Assembly: GCA_016178585.1 (NCBI GenBank)
Contig: JACOTA010000032.1
Span: forward strand, 1-53,180
DNA from: Nitrospirota bacterium
GTDB lineage: Bacteria > Nitrospirota > Nitrospiria > JACQBW01
Length of the DNA stretch: 53,180 bases
Direction: 5' to 3'
A model generated the notes under the pieces. It saw only the letters and a list, made by a program, of their open reading frames with translations. It ran no database searches and had not been told where the DNA came from. Position 1 is the first letter of the stretch. Every line of letters begins with the position of its first letter. Of the stretch, positions 25,232 through 34,782 are shown piece by piece. The translations under genes and the position numbers were made by a program.

Positions 25232-25288
25232 ATGGGCGAGAAAACGATTCGCAAAGAAAAAAAGAAACCCAAAAAGAAAAAGGCTTAG
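25232..25288 (+). CDS. 18-residue lysine-rich microprotein
   Basis: The ORF encodes MGEKTIRKEKKKPKKKKA: ten Lys and one Arg in 18 residues. It has a strong ribosome binding site (AAGGAGGGG, about seven bases before the ATG) and a possible promoter upstream. It stands alone in a 300 bp gap. I recall very short basic proteins of this form (xxKxIRKEKKKPKK) in other Gram-negative genomes, usually unannotated; function unknown, possibly ribosome- or nucleic-acid-associated (inference from charge). Confidence 0.6.
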   Translation: MGEKTIRKEKKKPKKKKA

Positions 25289-25347
25289 CACGCGATTTTA
25301 TACATACACTAACGTAACAGGCTGACAGGGAAGAGCTTTATAAAGAC

Positions 25348-26259
25348 TTACCGCTCAGTCAAGGGAAGCGCCAGACGGAATCCAACCGTATTGCTCCGGT
25401 AACCCGGTTCTTTCTTTTGGCGGGCGGACAAACGAATTTTCACCGGTTCATCCGCCCAGGACCCGCCGCGAATCACCCGGAACCTTCCCGTTGAAGGCCC
25501 CGCGGGATTTGTTTTGGGACCTTCTTTATAGACATCTTCCCCGTACCTGTCCTGGATCCATTCATTCACATTCCCATCGATGTCATACAAACCCTGTTCA
25601 GCGGGTCTGAAACTCCCTGCCGGCGAGGTAAAAACATAACCGTCATTATAACCGATCCAGATTTTCATATCGGGGAACGTCCGTTTAAACGATTCATCTG
25701 CTGTGTTTTCAGATGGCATTTCATTTAACCCGGGATATTGAATCAGTTTTCCCCTTTCTCTTGCGGCGAATTCCCACTCTGCCTCCGTCGGAAGCCTGTA
25801 CTCCATGGCTTTTTTTGGACTTTTCTTCTTCATCCATCCGATATATTGACTGGCATCATTCCAGGAAACACAGACCACGGGATCTCTTTCAGTTTGAGCA
25901 AAACCAGGATTCCGCCAATTCTTTTTCCGGTCTCTCATAAAATCCCCGCCGGCCCGAATCTCGCATCCATCCGATCTTTCGGCTTCAGTTTGATACCCTG
26001 TCTCCTGCGCGAATTGGCGGAATTCTCCCGTGGTAACCTCATATTTTCCCAGATAAAATGGATCCACGCAGACTGCATGGACAGGGCGTTCATCTTCGCC
26101 CCCCTTGCCGAAGTGATCTCCCATCTCATAGCAGCCTCCCTGGATGACAACCATTCCTGCCGACCTTAACTGTTGATTCTGCTCCCGGACCTCTTTTACA
26201 CTGTACAAAACAACCCAAACAAAAAACAAAATGATGAAAACCACCATCCATTTTGGCAA
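25348..26259 (-). CDS. Membrane-anchored FGE/SUMF1-like domain protein
   Basis: 303 residues. An N-terminal membrane segment (about 4-20, WMVVFIILFFVWVVLYSV) anchors a periplasmic formylglycine-generating-enzyme-like domain: VIQGGCYEMGD, PFYLGKYEVTTGEFRQF, RLPTEAEWEFAAR, DIDGNVNEW and FRVIRGGSWADEP. True FGEs have a Cys pair in the final motif (RGGS..C....C); both are absent, so this is probably a non-catalytic FGE-sulfatase-family protein, not a sulfatase activator. I start at TTG 26259, which has AGGAGG exactly six bases upstream (26266-26271). The longer frame to 26313 lacks any such signal. Confidence 0.85.
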   Translation of the reverse strand: MPKWMVVFIILFFVWVVLYSVKEVREQNQQLRSAGMVVIQGGCYEMGDHFGKGGEDERPVHAVCVDPFYLGKYEVTTGEFRQFAQETGYQTEAERSDGCEIRAGGDFMRDRKKNWRNPGFAQTERDPVVCVSWNDASQYIGWMKKKSPKKAMEYRLPTEAEWEFAARERGKLIQYPGLNEMPSENTADESFKRTFPDMKIWIGYNDGYVFTSPAGSFRPAEQGLYDIDGNVNEWIQDRYGEDVYKEGPKTNPAGPSTGRFRVIRGGSWADEPVKIRLSARQKKEPGYRSNTVGFRLALPLTER

Positions 26260-26391
26260 TCGGCGCCTCCTCTGTTTATGAACGAAGCCAACCTCATTAA
26301 AAAAATTTCCCAATGGGCTGGAGACATATTAACCTTATTTTACCCTTTAACCAAACTACAAAAGTAATCGTTCAGTCAACGGTTCTCAAGC

Positions 26392-26540
26392 GCCTGGAAC
26401 GCCATTCCTTCCGACGCCGATGAATTTATCCTCATCTCTAGATGACGACATTAAGGTTGGATAAGCAAAATTCATCGAAGTCTCCATCCATGGCATACCA
26501 GGCACTTTCGTCAATGCCCACCCTTCACTGAAGGGTTACC
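26392..26540. repeat. Variable-arm hairpin, family 2, copy B
   Basis: Outer arms GCCTGGAACGCCAT (26392-26405) and ATGGCATACCAGGC (26490-26503) pair at 12 of 14 positions. The inner stem CGATGAATTT/AAATTCATCG differs in sequence from CGAAGTTT/AAACTTCG of copies A, C and D but keeps pairing. The conserved loop TATCCTCATCTCTAGATG and GGATAA is present. A second short hairpin, CCCTTCACTGAAGGG, follows (26521-26535) and is shared with copy E. Confidence 0.8.
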
Positions 26541-26616
26541 TACAAAAGAAGCTTTACCTTAAATCCAGGCCTTATGATAGACTAAACTTATTTGATTTTT
26601 ATTTGAAGCGCTCCGA

Positions 26617-26756
26617 ACCCAAGACCAGCGATAGACTTCGCACCCACTTATTAATCATGTCATTGCGAGCACCGAAGGGTGCGTGGCAATCTTATCGTAA
26701 AGTCTTGAGATTGCTTCACTTTGTTCGCAATGACAGCTTTCTAACTCTGTTCTTGG
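26617..26756 (+). mobile_element. MITE-like repeat just upstream of the hydrolase gene
   Basis: A full-length copy of the main subtype ending TTCTTGG. No matching target duplication is seen. Its internal ATG at 26657 is in frame with the downstream hydrolase, without any stop in between. Confidence 0.85.
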
Positions 26757-26779
26757 CGATAAAAGAAGAAATTCGAGAG

Positions 26780-27439
26780 GTGTTGATTTCCCTGGAGGAT
26801 GTTACCCTGGAAGGAGCAGTGGCTATCCCCTCCGGGGCGCAAGGGGTGGTTATATTTGCCCATGGAAGCGGCAGCAGCCGGCATAGTCCCAGAAATAATT
26901 TTGTGGCAAAAGTCCTGCGTAAAGAAGGGCTCGCCACCTTGTTGCTGGACCTCTTGACCGGCGAAGAAGACCAAAACTATGAAACACGCTTTAATATTCA
27001 CCTTTTGACCACAAGGCTGATGGGAGCCACCCAATGGTTAGCCGATTACCTGAAACCGAAAAGACCGGCGCCTTCCCGATCCCGGAGCCGGGAATATGCG
27101 ACAGGCTATTTCGGCGCAAGCACAGGAGCGGCGGCGGCCCTTGACGCGGCCGCAAAATTGGGAACAAAAATAGGGGCGGTGGTTTCACGGGGCGGACGGC
27201 CTGATCTGGCAAGAGAATCTTTGCCTCATGTAAAAGCCCCGACTCTTTTAATCGTGGGAGGAGATGATTTACCGGTCATCGGTTTTAACCGGATGGCGTT
27301 TGATCTGCTTAAAGGAGAAAAAGAACTGGTCATGATTCCCGGCGCGACACACCTGTTTGAAGAACCGGGAACACTGGAAAAGGCGGCGGAACTGGCGGCG
27401 GAGTGGTTCTGCAGGTATCTGACCCAAGACCAGCGATAG
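26780..27439 (+). CDS. Dienelactone-hydrolase-like alpha/beta hydrolase
   Basis: 219 residues from the GTG at 26780. Alpha/beta-hydrolase core: oxyanion strand GVVIFAHGSGSSRHSPRN, nucleophile elbow GYFGASTGAAAAL (GxSxG, Ser), Asp loop APTLLIVGGDDLPV and catalytic His in IPGATHLFEEPG. This matches the small DLH-like family often fused to or near phosphoribosyltransferases. The frame is open back to 26603 through the MITE; those residues are repeat-derived, so the real start is uncertain. The C-terminus TQDQR and stop come from the MITE at 27423. Removing that element with one TSD copy restores an ending ...RYLKPAGR, ten codons from RYL to a TAA at 27579. Confidence 0.85.
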   Translation: MLISLEDVTLEGAVAIPSGAQGVVIFAHGSGSSRHSPRNNFVAKVLRKEGLATLLLDLLTGEEDQNYETRFNIHLLTTRLMGATQWLADYLKPKRPAPSRSRSREYATGYFGASTGAAAALDAAAKLGTKIGAVVSRGGRPDLARESLPHVKAPTLLIVGGDDLPVIGFNRMAFDLLKGEKELVMIPGATHLFEEPGTLEKAAELAAEWFCRYLTQDQR

Positions 27440-27558
27440 ACTTCGCACCCACTTATTAATCATGTCATTGCGAGCACCGAAGGGTGCGTGGCAATCTTTA
27501 AAGTCTTGAGATTGCTTCACTTTGTTCGCAATGACAGCTTTCTAACTCTGTTCTTGGG
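27423..27558 (+). mobile_element. MITE-like repeat inserted in the 3' end of the hydrolase gene, TSD TCTGA
   Basis: 136 bp copy with a 4-base internal deletion. TCTGA at 27418-27422 and 27559-27563 is a clear target duplication. It lies within the last codons of the hydrolase and provides a new in-frame TAG. Confidence 0.9.
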
Positions 27559-27599
27559 TCTGAAACCTGCCGGGCGTTAATCATCCGGTTTTTCTGAGT

Positions 27600-28589
27600 T
27601 CAGAAGGCGGGGTCATTGTTTAAAAAGGCAAATTGCGCGGCCCCTGCAAGAGGAGCTTTTTCGTTTAAAATCACTCCGACCGGAATCCGGCGCATTAAAG
27701 CGGAGAACCGTCCCTTGTCTTGAAAAGCTTTGATAAAGGTTCCGTCCATCAGTTTGGGCAGAATCTTAGATGCCATTCCTCCGGCAATATAAAGGCCGCC
27801 CGTCGCCATGCTCTTTAGAACAAGATTTCCTCCTTCGGCGCCGTAAATCGACACAAACAGATCAAGAGCCCTGATACAGAGGGGGTCGTCTCCCTTGAGC
27901 GCAATCTCTGAAATCACCGCGGCAGGGTCTTCTTTTTCCATCCGCTGGCTTATCCGGGACGGCTCCCCGCCATCACCTGACTCCTTTAAAAAAGCATAGA
28001 GATTCAAAAGACCGGGACCGGAAAGAACCCGCTCATAACTGGCATGCCCGAAACGGTTCCATAAATATTCCAGCAGTTTGATTTCAAGGGAGGTTCGCGG
28101 CGCAAAATCGCAATGCCCTCCTTCCGAAGCCATGGTCCGGAAGTTCGCGCCCTTCCGGTAGAGAGTCGACTCTCCCAGACCGGTTCCGGCGGCAATAATG
28201 GCTCTGTTGCCGTATGGGTCAGGCTCCCCGGACTGGAGCCATTTAATTTCTTCCTCCTTCAGAAGGAGAGCGCCGTAGGCGGCCGCCTCCAGATCATTTA
28301 GCAGGAAAACGGAAGGAATTCCAAACTGCCGGCTGACTTGAGACGCGTCGATCAACCAGGGAAGATTGGTCGTTTCACACCGGCCACTGAATACGGGCCC
28401 GGCCACCCCAAAAGCCGCCCGGTCCACTTTCACGGTTTTGTCTTGAAGAAACGCCTTTAAAACGGTTTCAAAACTGGAATAGCGCCGGCTTGAAAAAGTT
28501 TGTTCTTCCTTGAGTAAAATCCCGGCCCGTTGAGACTCAAAAATTCCAAGCGTGGTTTTGGTTCCTCCTACGTCCCCTGCCAGAATCAT
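27600..28589 (-). CDS. glk: Glucokinase
   Basis: 329 residues, bacterial Glk family (Pfam Glucokinase): phosphorylates glucose with ATP. The N-terminal phosphate motif LAGDVGGTKTTLGIF, the sugar-site segment LLNDLEAAAYG (about 97-107), the IIAAGTGLGES loop (about 131-141) and GLYIAGGMASKILP near 278 are present. The ATG at 28589 follows GAAGGAA. It is divergent from glgB and supplies glucose-6-phosphate beside the glycogen genes. Confidence 0.93.
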   Translation of the reverse strand: MILAGDVGGTKTTLGIFESQRAGILLKEEQTFSSRRYSSFETVLKAFLQDKTVKVDRAAFGVAGPVFSGRCETTNLPWLIDASQVSRQFGIPSVFLLNDLEAAAYGALLLKEEEIKWLQSGEPDPYGNRAIIAAGTGLGESTLYRKGANFRTMASEGGHCDFAPRTSLEIKLLEYLWNRFGHASYERVLSGPGLLNLYAFLKESGDGGEPSRISQRMEKEDPAAVISEIALKGDDPLCIRALDLFVSIYGAEGGNLVLKSMATGGLYIAGGMASKILPKLMDGTFIKAFQDKGRFSALMRRIPVGVILNEKAPLAGAAQFAFLNNDPAF

Positions 28590-28674
28590 TGAAGTTCCTT
28601 CGTCTTTTAAGATGGATAGAGAAGGTTTAAAATATACTCCTGAACCCGCGCTTTTTCAATAACGGCGAAAAAGA

Positions 28675-28814
28675 CCCAAGACCAGCGATAGACTTCGCAC
28701 CCACTTATTAATCATGTCATTGCAAGCACCGAAGGGTGCGTGGCAATCTTATCGTAAAGTCTTGAGATTGCTTCACTTTGTTCGCAATGACAGCTTTCTA
28801 ACTCTGTTCTTGGG
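28675..28814 (+). mobile_element. MITE-like repeat between glk and glgB
   Basis: Full 140 bp copy with one base change in the otherwise conserved GCGAGCACC segment (GCAAGCACC). No clear target duplication. It occupies the place where the promoter and start of glgB would be, and its internal ATG at 28714 is in frame with glgB. Confidence 0.85.
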
Positions 28815-28854
28815 TGACCAACCGCTCTTGCCCATTCAAAATATCCTTTATTCT

Positions 28855-30786
28855 GTGAGCCTTTTAACGGAATACGATATCTACCTTTTTAAACAAGGAA
28901 ATCACTTTCATCTTTACGAAAAACTGGGTGCGCACCTCATGACGGTTGAGGGTCTAAAAGGAACCCTCTTTGCCGTTTGGGCCCCTAATGCGGAAGAGGT
29001 TTCGGTCATCGGCGACTTTAATCAATGGAATTCCAGCTCACATCCCCTCCGGGTGAGAAAAGACGGGTCGGGCGTCTGGGAAGGCTTCGTTCCGGGTGTA
29101 GGAGAGGGGGCGCTCTACAAATATCGCCTTATCTCCAGACATAACCGTTACACGGTTCAGAAAGGGGATCCTTTTGCCTTCTTTTGGGAACCCCCTCCCA
29201 AGACGGCTTCGGTGGTCTGGGACCTCAGCTATGACTGGCAGGATCAGGCATGGATGAAGACAAGGTCCCGTGCCAATGCTCTCACAGCCCCTTTAGCCAT
29301 CTATGAAGTCCATCTTGGCTCCTGGAAACAACACCCTGAAGAGGCTCGCCGGTTTTTGACCTATCGGGAACTCGCCCATGGTCTTGCCGGGTATATCAGG
29401 GAAACGGACTTTACCCATGTCCAGTTGCTGCCGGTGATGGAACACCCCTTTTACGGTTCATGGGGGTATCAGACTGTCGGATATTTTGCTCCCACTTGCC
29501 GTTATGGAACGCCTCAGGATTTCATGTACTTTGTAGATTTTCTCCATCAACAGGGAATTGGCGTGATCCTGGACTGGGTCCCTTCTCATTTCCCTTCGGA
29601 CGAGCATGGGCTCTACTATTTTGACGGGACACACCTTTACGAGCATGCGGATGTTCGAAAAGGATTCCATCCTGACTGGAAAAGCTCTATCTTTAACTAT
29701 GGCCGCCTGGAAGTGCGTTCTTTTCTGATCAGCAGCGGTATTTTTTGGCTAAAGAAATATCATTCCGACGGCCTCCGGGCAGACGCGGTGGCTTCCATGC
29801 TCTACCTGGACTACTCCAGAAAGAAAGGGGAATGGATTCCCAATGAACATGGGGGGCGGGAAAACCTGGAGGCCATTGCCTTTTTGAGGCGGTTGAATGA
29901 AACGGTGTACGGAGAAATCCCGGATGCCCAAACCGTTGCGGAGGAATCCACCGCCTGGCCCATGGTCTCGAAACCCACTTATCTCGGCGGCCTTGGCTTT
30001 GGAATGAAGTGGAACATGGGTTGGATGCACGATACCCTGAAGTATTTTTCAATAGATCCCCTCTATCGAAAATACCACCATGACCTCCTCACGTTCATCC
30101 TCTGGTACGCCTTTTCGGAAAACTTTGTTCTCCCCCTCTCTCATGACGAGGTGGTGCACGGAAAAGGCTCGCTCATTCGGAAAATGCCGGGAGATGAATG
30201 GCAGCGTTTTGCCAATTTAAGACTGTTATATGGCTACATGTATGGCCAGCCCGGGAAGAAGCTTCTGTTTATGGGTGGAGAATTCGGCCAGATGAAGGAG
30301 TGGAACCATGAAGAAAGCCTTGAATGGCATCTCCTCCGCCAACCCTATCACCGGGAAATCTCGCGCTGGGTTAAAGACCTCAACCGTCTCTACAGATCAG
30401 AGCCGGCCCTGTACGAGCTGGACTCCGACCCGGCGGGATTTGAATGGATAGATTTTCAGGACTGGGAACAGGGCGTTCTCAGTTTTATCCGAAAGGGCAG
30501 AACGACAAAGGATATCCTCCTTGTGGTGTGCAATTTTACACCCGTTGCCCGGAACCGTTACCGGATTGGCATCCCCCGGGGTGGTTTCTGGAGGGAGATC
30601 CTCAACAGTGATGCTTCAATCTATGGCGGAAGCGGCGGCGGAAATTTTGGAGGAGTGGAGGCCGCTTCCACTCCGGCCCACGGGCGACCCTGCTCCCTCT
30701 TACTGACTTTACCCCCGCTGGGTATTCTTTTTTTCACCAGCAAAGAATCGATCCCATCCCTCATGGTCACTGATGAAAATGAATAG
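28855..30786 (+). CDS. glgB: 1,4-alpha-glucan branching enzyme GlgB
   Basis: GH13 enzyme that introduces alpha-1,6 branches into glycogen. About 643 residues: CBM48 (about 30-120, [21 protein letters not shown]), then the barrel with [11 protein letters not shown], nucleophile region [12 protein letters not shown], acid/base Glu in VAEESTAWP and [14 protein letters not shown]. The short N-terminus ([25 protein letters not shown]) is typical of the N1-less class. Start choice is a problem: the frame is open to an ATG at 28714 inside the MITE, which would add 47 repeat-encoded residues. I prefer GTG 28855, where family homology should begin, though it has no ribosome binding site. First gene of glgB-GH57-malQ. 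Confidence 0.92.
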   Translation: MSLLTEYDIYLFKQGNHFHLYEKLGAHLMTVEGLKGTLFAVWAPNAEEVSVIGDFNQWNSSSHPLRVRKDGSGVWEGFVPGVGEGALYKYRLISRHNRYTVQKGDPFAFFWEPPPKTASVVWDLSYDWQDQAWMKTRSRANALTAPLAIYEVHLGSWKQHPEEARRFLTYRELAHGLAGYIRETDFTHVQLLPVMEHPFYGSWGYQTVGYFAPTCRYGTPQDFMYFVDFLHQQGIGVILDWVPSHFPSDEHGLYYFDGTHLYEHADVRKGFHPDWKSSIFNYGRLEVRSFLISSGIFWLKKYHSDGLRADAVASMLYLDYSRKKGEWIPNEHGGRENLEAIAFLRRLNETVYGEIPDAQTVAEESTAWPMVSKPTYLGGLGFGMKWNMGWMHDTLKYFSIDPLYRKYHHDLLTFILWYAFSENFVLPLSHDEVVHGKGSLIRKMPGDEWQRFANLRLLYGYMYGQPGKKLLFMGGEFGQMKEWNHEESLEWHLLRQPYHREISRWVKDLNRLYRSEPALYELDSDPAGFEWIDFQDWEQGVLSFIRKGRTTKDILLVVCNFTPVARNRYRIGIPRGGFWREILNSDASIYGGSGGGNFGGVEAASTPAHGRPCSLLLTLPPLGILFFTSKESIPSLMVTDENE

Positions 30787-33208
30787 CGATAACAGATATA
30801 TCTGCATCCACGGACATTTTTACCAGCCTCCGCGGGAGAATCCCTGGCTTGAAGAAGTAGAACTCCAGGACTCGGCCTATCCTTATCATGACTGGAATGA
30901 AAGGATCACCGCAGAGTGCTACGCCCCTAATACGGCCTCCCGTATCCTTGGCTCAGAGGGCAAGATTATCGATATCGTGAATAACTATGCCAGGATCAAC
31001 TTTAACTTCGGGCCCACCCTGTTATCCTGGCTGGAGCGGCATCAACCCGAGGTGTATCAGGCTATTTTAGAAGCGGACAAAATCAGCATCAAGCGATTCT
31101 CGGGACATGGATCGGCAATGGCCCAGGTGTATAACCACATGATTATGCCCCTGGCCGGCAAAAGGGACAAAACGACGCAGGTTCTCTGGGGAATACGGGA
31201 CTTTGCCAGGCGGTTTGGCCGGCACCCCGAAGGCCTCTGGCTCCCGGAAACCGCCGTTGATCTTGAAACCCTTGAGATCCTTGCCGATTCAGGCATCCGG
31301 TTTACCGTCCTGGCTCCCCATCAGGTCCGGAGGGTCAAGAAAATTTCGGGAGAAAAATGGCAGGAGGTCGAGGGGGGAAGGTTTGATCCCACCATGGCTT
31401 ATCTCTGCCCGCTCCCCTCCGGAAAAGCGATCCATATTTTTGTGTACGATGGGCCCATCTCGCGGGATGTCGCCTTTGGAGGATTATTGAGCAATGGAGA
31501 GGCCTTTGCCAGGAGGCTTCTGGGGGCCTTTCATGAAGACCGGGACTGGCCCCAGTTGGTCCATATCGCCACGGACGGGGAAACCTACGGACACCATCAC
31601 CGCTACGGCGATATGGCGCTCTCCACCTGCCTCGATTCCATCGAGTCGGAAAAGATGACCGAATTAACCAATTACGGGGAATATCTTGAAAAACATCCCC
31701 CCACCCATATGATTGAGATCGGCGAAAAAACCTCCTGGAGTTGTGTTCACGGCATTGAGCGGTGGCGGGACAATTGCGGATGTAATTCAGGAATGCAACC
31801 GGAATGGACGCAGACGTGGAGGAAACCCTTGCGCGAGGCCATGGATTGGCTGAGAGACCGTGCCTCGGCAATCTATGAAGAAAGCGCCGCTGGTTATCTC
31901 CGGGACCCGTGGCGGGCAAGGGATGAGTATATCGAAGTGATCTCGAACCGGTCCAGAACTCATGTCGAGCAATTTTTAAGGCGTCATGAGGCCAAACCCC
32001 TGAGCCAGAATGAACGGTCCCGGATGTTAAAACTTCTGGAAATGCAGCGGCATGCCATGCTGATGTATACCAGCTGCGGCTGGTTCTTCGATGACATCTC
32101 GGGGATAGAGACCGTTCAGGTGATGCAGTATGCCGCCAGAGTCATACAGCTTGCGGAAGAGACACAGGGAGCCTCCCTCGAGCCGGAGTATATGAGAATC
32201 CTTCAGGAGGCTCCCGGTAACCGGCATGAAGATGGCGCCGTAGTCTATGAGAATTTTGTCAAACCAGCACAGGTCAATCTGCTGCGGGCAGGGGCTCACC
32301 ATGCGATGATGTCACTTTTTGATTCCTGTCCCGATTGTGTCAAGATTTATTGCTACACCATCTACAATGAAGGGCACGAACGACTGACAACCGGGAAACT
32401 GAAACTGGTCATAGGGAAAAGCCGGGTCGCCTCCGACATCACCTGGGACGAGAGTCTCCTCAGTTTTGCCGTTTTGCACCTGGGAGATCACAATATCAAG
32501 GGGGGGGCCTGTCCGTTCCAGGGTGAGGAGATCTTTTCCACCCTGCAGGAGGAGATCCGGCCCGCTTTTGAGAAAGGCGATGTTCCCGAGGTGATCCGCC
32601 TGCTGGACAAACATTTTGGAGAACATAGTTTTTCGGTTTCAGACCTGTTTAAAGATGAACAGCGTCAGGTTCTGAAACAGATCTTAAAGCTTACTTATAA
32701 AGAGATTGCCGCCGCATATGGTCAGATTCATGAAAACCACTATACTCTGATGAATTTCTTCCAGAGTCTTCAAATCCCCATCCCCAAACCGCTGTTGCTT
32801 GCAACGGATTTTGTGATCAACGCCAACCTGCAGGACACTCTTCAGCAAAAGGAGATAGACCTGGTCCGTTTGGAAAAGCTTATCAGGGAGGTCAAGCGAT
32901 GGTCTGTGAGACTGGACACCGCCACCATTGGATTTTTGGCCAGCGCTCAAATCGAAGCGCTTTTGAAACGGTCCTCCCTCCACCCGGAAGACGTTGCCCT
33001 GATGGCGTCCGTTAAAAATATTCTTGAAATTCTGACCCCTCTTCAAATTGAGCTGAACCTGTGGAAGTCGCAAAACCTCTACTTTTCGATCGGAAAGAGT
33101 TTTTACACAAAAATGGATGAACAGACAAAGGAGGGAAACCGGCACGCTAAACAGTGGACGGACACTTTCCTCCAGTTGGGACAATATCTCCACATCAAGG
33201 TCTCCTGA
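30773..33208 (+). CDS. GH57 / DUF3536 glycoside hydrolase-like protein
   Basis: 811 residues. The N-terminal GH57 deacetylase-like barrel has [17 protein letters not shown], the catalytic-Glu motif [10 protein letters not shown] (about 158-167) and [16 protein letters not shown] with the candidate acid/base Asp near 270. The rest is the helical DUF3536 region. GH57 members act on alpha-glucans (amylase, branching, pullulan-type activity); which activity applies is unclear. The start overlaps glgB by 14 bp, and malQ starts at its stop (ATGA), so the three are translationally coupled. Likely intracellular glycogen or maltodextrin processing. Confidence 0.88.
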   Translation: MKMNSDNRYICIHGHFYQPPRENPWLEEVELQDSAYPYHDWNERITAECYAPNTASRILGSEGKIIDIVNNYARINFNFGPTLLSWLERHQPEVYQAILEADKISIKRFSGHGSAMAQVYNHMIMPLAGKRDKTTQVLWGIRDFARRFGRHPEGLWLPETAVDLETLEILADSGIRFTVLAPHQVRRVKKISGEKWQEVEGGRFDPTMAYLCPLPSGKAIHIFVYDGPISRDVAFGGLLSNGEAFARRLLGAFHEDRDWPQLVHIATDGETYGHHHRYGDMALSTCLDSIESEKMTELTNYGEYLEKHPPTHMIEIGEKTSWSCVHGIERWRDNCGCNSGMQPEWTQTWRKPLREAMDWLRDRASAIYEESAAGYLRDPWRARDEYIEVISNRSRTHVEQFLRRHEAKPLSQNERSRMLKLLEMQRHAMLMYTSCGWFFDDISGIETVQVMQYAARVIQLAEETQGASLEPEYMRILQEAPGNRHEDGAVVYENFVKPAQVNLLRAGAHHAMMSLFDSCPDCVKIYCYTIYNEGHERLTTGKLKLVIGKSRVASDITWDESLLSFAVLHLGDHNIKGGACPFQGEEIFSTLQEEIRPAFEKGDVPEVIRLLDKHFGEHSFSVSDLFKDEQRQVLKQILKLTYKEIAAAYGQIHENHYTLMNFFQSLQIPIPKPLLLATDFVINANLQDTLQQKEIDLVRLEKLIREVKRWSVRLDTATIGFLASAQIEALLKRSSLHPEDVALMASVKNILEILTPLQIELNLWKSQNLYFSIGKSFYTKMDEQTKEGNRHAKQWTDTFLQLGQYLHIKVS

Positions 33209-34773
33209 TGAAAGAACAAGGTTTTTTGACGGATCAGAGGACAACAGGGTTGTACCGGAGGGGAAGCGGACTCCTGCTTCATGTCAGCTCGCTCCCCTCT
33301 CCCTTTGGTATTGGGGATCTGGGACCCTCGGCTTACCGGTTTGCGGATCTTCTTTTTGAAGCCCGGCAAAGCTACTGGCAGGTTCTCCCCATCAACCCCA
33401 CGTCCACGTTCATGGGCAACTCTCCCTACAATAGCGACTCTGCCTTTGCAGGAAATCCTCTGCTGATCAGCCCTGAACTGCTTGAAAAAGAAGGCCTCCT
33501 TTCGAGATCCGACCTCGACGCCTTTCCTTCGCTCCCGGCCCGGAGGGTCGATTATGAAGCCGCCACTCTGTTTAAGAAAAAAATCCTGCATCGGGCGTAT
33601 GAAAGCTATCAATCCTCCCTGGAAAAAGATCCTGAATTCGCCGCTTTTTGTAAAGAAAACGCGCCCTGGCTGGAGGATTATGCTCTTTTAAAAGTCTTAA
33701 AAGAGCATTTTAACGGGGTGTCCTGGAACCACTTCCCGGCAGGACTGATGAATCGGGATAAAAACATCCTTGACCGGTACCGGGAGGCGTTCAAAAACCA
33801 AATCTTGTCAGAACAATTTCTGCAGTTTATTTTTTTCAAACAATGGTTCTCGTTGAAAAACTATTGTAACCGCAAAAATATCCGGGTCATCGGGGATATC
33901 CCGATCTACGTGCAGTATAACAGCGCGGACGTCTGGACCCATCCCGGCCTCTTTCACCTGGACCCGGAAGGAAGACCCTGGATTGTGGCAGGGGTTCCTC
34001 CAGATTATTTCAGCAATATCGGCCAGCTCTGGGGTAATCCCCTTTACAACTGGGAGGCCCTTAAAACAACCCGTTATGCCTGGTGGATTGAGCGGTTGTC
34101 CCATAATTTAAAGTTATTTGACCTGGTCAGGCTCGATCATTTCAGGGGATTCGCAGGCTACTGGCAGGTCCCCGCAGGGGAGACGACCGCAGAGCATGGC
34201 ACCTGGGCGCCGGCGCCGGCGGAAGATTTTTTCAAGACCCTCTTTAGCCATAACCCGGATCTTCCTGTCATTGCTGAAGACCTGGGCGTCATCACGCCCG
34301 ATGTCGTCGAAATCATGAACCGGTTCAGGATTCCGGGAATGAAGCTTCTTGTTTTCGCCTTTGGAGACAATCTGCCTGTCCATCCCTACGCCCCCCATAA
34401 TTACGCCGGGAATTGTCTGGTCTATACCGGCACCCATGACACGAATACGGCGCGGGGATGGTTCACGAAAGAGGCCAGCCCCGGAGACAGGGAACGGCTT
34501 TCTGCCTATCTGGGAAAGGAAGTGAATGAGGAATCGATTCCTTTGGAACTCATCCGGCTGGCGATGATGTCTGTGGCGAATACAGTCATTATCCCGGTTC
34601 AGGATCTTCTGGGGCTCGGGGAAGAGGCCCGGATGAATTTACCAGGGACGACGCATGGGAACTGGGAGTGGCGGCTTCTCCCCGATCAGCTTACCCCGTT
34701 ATTGACGGCCCGGCTGGCTCAAATGACCCTCATTTATGGGAGAACCGGGAACGAAAGGATACCCGGTCATTAG
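33208..34773 (+). CDS. malQ: 4-alpha-glucanotransferase (amylomaltase) MalQ
   Basis: GH77 enzyme that disproportionates maltodextrins. 521 residues: GLLLHVSSLPSPFGIGDLG at the N-terminus, DIPIYVQYNSADVW, nucleophile region VRLDHFRGFAGYW, acid/base VIAEDLGVITPDV and YTGTHDTNTARGW, all in the family order. I start at ATG 33208, which overlaps the GH57 stop by one base; the frame is open upstream but has no reason to be used. It converges on glgC with only 9 bp between stops. Confidence 0.95.
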   Translation: MKEQGFLTDQRTTGLYRRGSGLLLHVSSLPSPFGIGDLGPSAYRFADLLFEARQSYWQVLPINPTSTFMGNSPYNSDSAFAGNPLLISPELLEKEGLLSRSDLDAFPSLPARRVDYEAATLFKKKILHRAYESYQSSLEKDPEFAAFCKENAPWLEDYALLKVLKEHFNGVSWNHFPAGLMNRDKNILDRYREAFKNQILSEQFLQFIFFKQWFSLKNYCNRKNIRVIGDIPIYVQYNSADVWTHPGLFHLDPEGRPWIVAGVPPDYFSNIGQLWGNPLYNWEALKTTRYAWWIERLSHNLKLFDLVRLDHFRGFAGYWQVPAGETTAEHGTWAPAPAEDFFKTLFSHNPDLPVIAEDLGVITPDVVEIMNRFRIPGMKLLVFAFGDNLPVHPYAPHNYAGNCLVYTGTHDTNTARGWFTKEASPGDRERLSAYLGKEVNEESIPLELIRLAMMSVANTVIIPVQDLLGLGEEARMNLPGTTHGNWEWRLLPDQLTPLLTARLAQMTLIYGRTGNERIPGH

Positions 34774-34782
34774 AAAATCCAC

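Noticed and set aside
31335-31919. Antisense ORFs opposite the GH57 gene
   Set aside because: Shadow frames; the plus-strand protein has the full family motif set.
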